Shown here one piece after another: positions 58,896-64,000 of a stretch of 64,000 nucleotides of DNA. Source of the DNA: Silurus meridionalis (taxonomy: Eukaryota; Chordata; Actinopteri; Siluriformes; Siluridae); assembly GCF_014805685.1 (NCBI RefSeq), contig NC_060886.1, positions 23,221,108-23,285,107 of the forward strand. The letters run 5' to 3'. A program made the translations under genes and the position numbers. The notes under the pieces were generated by a model. It had not been told where the DNA came from. It made no database searches and saw only the letters and a list, made by a program, of their open reading frames with translations. Each line of letters starts with the position of its first letter. Position 1 is the stretch's first letter.

Positions 58896-60182
58896 AAATC
58901 AATATCAAAATCATATGTAAGGAATTGTATGCTACCTGGCTATTATACCGATATAGTTTTGAAAGAACTTTAAAATATCTAATTATAATCCCTTCTACCA
59001 TGCTAAGAAATTATACCAAACTGTAAATTTCTCTTTTGCCTGGGTATTAACATCTTTAGTGTGGATTTTTTTAGTTGGGATTGTGCAAACGGTTTACCTT
59101 TAATTAGCCTTTAAAATAGAGCTTTATAGATGCAGGGATGTTAAAGATATAGATATACACCAAAATGATATCATCAAAGTGAGGAACAAAAGTATGTTTG
59201 ATACATTTATTTCTGATGGTTAAATGCCATCAGTGTAAGTGGTAGGTGATAAAACATGAACTACATAATGCTGATTCATCTCTGGTGATTGTATTTAATG
59301 GTATGCAAAGGGGCAACCCTAGTTTTCCCTCAACATAGGCTACCAGCACACCCCACTAATGAGACTGTAAAACTTTACACACCACCACGTTCCTCATTCT
59401 AGATTCTTCCATCTGTGGTTGCTATGGGCACTAGACACAACAACTCCCTAACTAACATTTACAAGCCTAAATATTCCCAGCTGCTTTAGACCAAAACAAA
59501 TATTAGATTACATTTAACGGCAAATATTTCCCTCTTTTTTGGTTTATGGGCTTTTTTTCTTTTCAGCTTCAGTAACATATGATACTGCAAACATAAAAAT
59601 GATATGACCCAAGAATACAAACTGTCTTTCTTTTTCTGAAACCAAGCCATTGTCTTGTTCTTGCAGTGAATAGCTTTGTGCTTGATCAATGGGAGGTTCC
59701 GCTGGCCAGGGGCATGGATCGTAAGAGCGATGCGTGCCATCTAAAATTCACACAAGTGAGCCGCTGAAGACTTTCCCCGCAGGAATGTTAATCAGCATAA
59801 GTGATGTTGTGGTTGTAGTGGTAATCAGAGATCATGTATAATTCATATAGTGATCTGGAACGTTGGTGTGTTCAAGGCAAATATGGCAAGAGGCGTGGGT
59901 GATGATGGAGTTTGAGCTTCTCGGGGCAGCCGAAGAGATGATCAAATCAGCTAATGATGAAAAAGACAAAGGAAACAAGATTGTGAGAAATGTTCATAAG
60001 AATTGTTTTTTTGTTATTTATATATGTGACAACAATGGACATAAACACTTGCCTTGAGGAACAGATATATGAACGTCACATTTATGATTTATACATGTAA
60101 ATTATTTATAAAAAATGTTTTAGGCAGGTGTAAAAAGTTAGAATGCTTTAAAAAATAAGAGTGTTAATACTTTATTTGTACC
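58896..60182. other. Unannotated AT-rich sequence
   Basis: No gene or repeat family was recognised. Confidence 0.4.
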
Positions 60183-62070
60183 CTCTTCTTCTTCTTCTCC
60201 CATTAGGGGTCACCAGAGCAGATCATCTGTCTACATACTCCCCTGTCCTCCACATCTGCCTCTTTCAAACCAACTACCTGCATGTCTTCTCCTCACCACA
60301 TCCATAAACCTCCTCTTTGGCCTTCCTCTTTTACTCCTTTCTGGCGGTTTCATACTTAGCATTCTCCTACTGATTTACCCCATGTCCTTCCTCTGCACAT
60401 GTCCAAACAATCTCAATCATGCCTTAATCTCAATAGGTCTCACCACAGTCCTATAACCGTTCCCTTTCACTCTTGCAGATACCCTTTTATGACAAATCAC
60501 TCCTGCCACTCTTCTTCACCCACTCCACCCTGCCTGCACTCTTTTCTTCACTTCTCTAACACACTCTTCATTACTTTGCACTGTTTAACCCAAGTACTTA
60601 AACTCCTCCACCTTCACCACCTCTTCTCCCTGCAACCGCACCACTCCACTGCCCTCCCTCCCACTTATTCACACACATGTACTCTGTTTTACTCCTACTG
60701 ATTTTCATTCCCCTTCTCTCCAGCGCATACCGCCAACATTCCAGGCTTTTCTCAACCTGCTCCCTACTCTCACCACAAATCACAATATCATCCGCAAACA
60801 TCATAGTCCATGGAGACTCCTGTCTGACCTCGTCCGTCAACCTGTCCATCAGCACCGCAAACAGGAAAGGGCTCAGAGCTGATGCTTGATGCAGTCCAAC
60901 CCCACCTTATACCAGTCTGTCGTTCCTACTGGACACTTCACTGCTGTCACACTGTCCTCATACATGTCCTGCACCACCCTCAAATACTTATCTGACACAC
61001 CTCACTTCCTCATACAGTACCACAACTCCTCTCTCTGCACCCTGTCTTACGCTTTCTTTAAATACACAAGCACAATTTAAATACAAATGCAACTCCTTCT
61101 GACCTTCTCTATACTTCTCCATCAACATTCTCAAAGCAAATAATGCGTCTGTGGTGCTCTTCCTCTTCATGAAACCATACTGTTGCTCACAGATAGTCAC
61201 CTCTTCTCTCAACCTGGCTTCCACTACTTTTTCCCATAACTGCATGGTGTGACTATTTAACTTTATTCCCTTGTAGTTACTGCAGGTTTGCACATCACTT
61301 TTTCTTAAAAACCGGTACCAGCACACTCCTTCTCCATTCCTCAGCCATCCTCTCACCTTCCAAAATCTTGTTAAAAACTCCACTGCCATCTCTCCTAAAC
61401 ATATACATGCTTCTACTGGTATTTCATCTGGTCTAACCAATTTTCTACCACCATCTCTAGCAAAATTTACCACCATCTGCCCTTCCACATTCCTCTCTTT
61501 AAGGCCATACCTACCCATCACCTCCTTATCACCTCTGTTCCCTTCACCAACATGGCCATTAAAGTCTGCCCAAATCACCAATCTTTCTTTCCTAAGTACC
61601 CTCTCCACCACCTTCACTACACTCTTACTGTACTTTTCCTTCAGGATCACCCTACACCATTTTTTTCCATCCACACCATGATAGAACAGTTTAAACCCCA
61701 TTGTTCCTTGCCTTACTCCCTTTCCACTTGGTCTCCTGAACACACAACATATCTACCTTTCTCCTCTCCATCATATCAGCTACCCCTCTCCCTTTAACAG
61801 TCATAGTACCAACATTTAACATGCCCACCATAACGTCCACTTTCCTACACTTCTCCTTTCCCTACTGTCTCTGTCTTCTTCCTCTCCTTCTCCTCCTTTG
61901 CCCAACAGTTAACCTGTCAACACCTGTGACAGTCGTTGGTAACTGGGCCCCGACCAATCAGGTATGAAATTTAGGTTTGTGATGCGCATATTTGATTTTG
62001 TACATGTTTTATGCTGGATACCACATTTATCCGGGCTTGGGACCAGCATTAAAGGTGCTTGTGCAACCCT
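60183..62070 (-). mobile_element. RTE-type LINE, internally deleted
   Basis: Minus strand, right to left: a probable 5' UTR (about 61,940-62,070), a remnant of the endonuclease start (VDMLCVQETKWKGSKARN near 61,740), FKLFYHGVDGK, then a jump to VIWADFNGHVGEGNRGDKEV (endonuclease), a second jump to RPDEIPVEACICLGEMAVEF, SNYKGIKLNSHTMQLWEKVV, EQQYGFMKRKSTTDALFALR, YREGQKELHLY (RT), a further gap, SPWTMMFADDIVICGESREQ (the catalytic FADD motif), RSKTEYMCVNKWEGGQ, the C-terminal RTLVRPAML region, and an (AAG)n tail at 60,183-60,200. Domains are in correct order but several blocks are missing, so it is a deleted, frameshifted copy. Confidence 0.88.
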
Positions 62071-62079
62071 AATGGCTGT

Positions 62080-63275
62080 GTTTAATACTTTACTGTTACC
62101 AATGCACAAAATGTACTCCACATTTGGTGTGACCACCCTTTGCCTGCAAAACAGCATCAATTTATATAGGTACACTTGCACACAGTTTTTGAAGAAATGG
62201 GACAGATAGGATGTTCCAAACATCATGAAGAATTAACAACAGATCTTCTGTGGATGTAGCTGCCTCAAATCCTTCTCTCTCTTCATGTAATCCTAGACAG
62301 ACTTGATGATGAGATCAGGGCTTTGTGGGGGCCGAACTATTATTTCCAGGACTCCTTGTTCTTTGCTATGCTGAAGTTAGTTTTTAATGACATTAGCTGT
62401 ATGTTTGGGGTCGTTGTCCTGCTGCTGAATACATTTTAAGCCACACAGACGTCTCCTTGACTGTATTTCTTGCCACTGAGACACCATTAATCCCAACCAA
62501 CTATCAAAATCAATTTGCAGCAATGCAGCTCCAAACTGGCACAGAACCTCCACCATCCATCTCTGTTGCCTGCAGACACTCATTATTGTACCTTCAACAA
62601 ACAAACTGCTTCCTTCTACAGCCAAATATTTCAGATATTGACTAATCAGTCTAAAGCACCTGCTGCATAGCAGTTCCTATGTTTTCATGCATAGCTGAGT
62701 CACTTAGCCTTGTTTCCACATCGGAGGCAATTGTTTTTGGTCGCTTCACTTCTTGCCAGATCTGGCAAGATTTTTTTTACTTCTTCAAAATAGCTTGAAC
62801 AGCATATCTTGAAATCCCAGTCTGCTTTAAAATCTTTGTATTGGAGAGACCTTGCTGATGCAGTATAACTACCTTGTGTTTTGTTGCTGTGCTCAGTCTT
62901 GTAAAAGTGTATGTGACATCTTCCACAATCCAGTTTTAAAGCCTCTTACACAGCTGTTTCTGTTTCAGTTAATGGCTGTGTTTCAACCTACATATGAAAC
63001 TAATAATATTTAGCACTAGCTTTGTATAACTGGTTAATCATACGCTTGACTTTGCTTCGATCCTATAAATATCCCTGACTTTGTACAAGTATACAAAGTG
63101 TGCAAGTGTAAGAATTGGTGCTGGTAGTCACACCAAATATTTATTTGATTTAGATTTTTCTTCTTTTCTCTCACTTTGCATTTTGTAAAATGATAAATAC
63201 AAACAATTATTTAAAAAAAACATTTTGTATTTCTTTATACCAGGCCAAAACCTTTGCATACTACTGTACAGGTTA
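62080..63275. mobile_element. Rearranged Tc1-type transposon with two inverted 3' ends
   Basis: From 62,950 down to about 62,080 the minus strand reads as a Tc1 transposase gene: CIQQQDNDPKHTANVIKN (the second catalytic aspartate region), then a broken SPDL phrase and the C-terminal CVQVYLYKLMLFCRQRVVTP. From about 63,085 to 63,275 the plus strand reads a second copy of the same 3' end: GTGCAAGTGTAAGAATTGGT, GTCACACCAAATATTTATTT, GATTTAGATTTTTCTTC and CCTTTGCATACTACTGTA (probable terminal repeat). The element therefore has two 3' ends in inverted orientation. Stops and frameshifts show it is inactive. Confidence 0.75.
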
Positions 63276-64000
63276 CTTAATTTCAGATTTCTTTTTTAGA
63301 CGTCATTTTCTCACGGGAATAATTATTGGATTTGAACACATTGTTAACAAGTGTTTACTGTAAGTACAATAAAGGTGCAATTTCATGGTCTAATACACCT
63401 TTTTGCACCAAATGTACAGATTGAATCTGATTGTTTCACATCAATGCAATAATCTTTTGTTATACCATATCTGTCCTACACAAACTGAGACAGCTTTTTC
63501 ATCTTGACTTTTGTTCGAACTAAATTGTTTTGAAGCAGAATTCATAAATTAGATTCTCTCCACTTGCTGCTTTTGCAACTAGGCTTCAGTCATTCACATT
63601 TTTCTATAGTATATTCATATTACAGGACTAAAAACGTTTCGCCCTCCAGTTCAGTGCTTTTGTTCCATGTCTCGCCCCAGACACCATTGTTTCATAATAA
63701 TGTTTTTATGCTCTTGTGTTTCAAGTGGGAAAACCTTGTGCTCTTTCCTGGAAAAGTAGTGTGTCAAATATCCAGTTCTTAGCGATGGAGAAAACATACC
63801 ACAAGCTGAGCATCTAAGCATCAGTTACTGATACTGCCAGGCAACATTACTGTTGCTTCAATTCAGCTTCCATACATACCATAGGTGCTTTTGAACACCA
63901 GAAGAAAATGCTATCAAAAGACGTAAGTAGGAGGACTATGTTTGAGAAAACACTACAAATTCAGCGTTGGTTCATTTCATATATAAATCATCCGTGCGTA
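63276..64000. other. Unannotated AT-rich sequence
   Basis: A 72-codon plus-strand frame at 63,564 lacks support. Nothing else was recognised. Confidence 0.4.

Overview
The window is vertebrate nuclear DNA, most likely from a teleost fish. It is AT-rich and non-coding almost throughout. It carries dozens of microsatellites and a repeat set typical of fish genomes: L2-clade and RTE-type LINEs, tRNA-derived SINEs, Tc1/mariner-derived short elements and a hAT-type element. The SINE and Tc1 sequences resemble those of otophysans such as catfish, but that is an impression from memory and not a search result. There are no operons, no CRISPR arrays and no recognisable rRNA or tRNA genes. Almost all long open frames are low-complexity repeats or transposon debris.

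Left third (1-25 kb): this part has more CpGs and looks like the 5' end of one minus-strand gene. A CpG-island promoter lies at about 24.78-25.17 kb. Its GC box, TCACGTGA palindrome and ATGGCGG (YY1-like) motif are ordered for minus-strand transcription, and a splice donor follows at 24,983. An exon with a strong polypyrimidine acceptor and a consensus donor lies at 8,318-8,623, and a 69-bp exon lies at 216-284. The last two join in phase into a short open reading frame beginning MSSQSHS. I do not recognise the protein. The introns hold five Tc1-derived short elements, a complete hAT-type non-autonomous element plus a fragment of a second copy, a 20-bp perfect palindrome, nested palindromic microsatellites, and large GACA and CTCGCTCAGT satellite-like arrays.

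Middle (25-42 kb): this is a nested repeat zone. It contains RTE and L2 3' ends on the minus strand, SINE copies, 3' ends of a second LINE, a 1.57-kb ACC/ACT trinucleotide array, and a 2.5-kb 5'-truncated L2 LINE. That LINE keeps its YADD motif but has four frameshifts. It is the only substantial protein-coding-derived sequence in the window.

Right third (42-64 kb): this part is gene-poor and AT-rich. It holds two more Tc1-derived short elements, a strongly decayed LINE (49.6-50.9 kb), a Tc1 transposase 3' end (58.5 kb), an internally deleted RTE element (60.2-62.1 kb) abutting a rearranged Tc1 element (62.1-63.3 kb), and stretches of complex sequence that could be conserved enhancers. I found no convincing new biological system. 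The most useful leads are the uncharacterised minus-strand gene model and the rearranged, foldback transposon structures.
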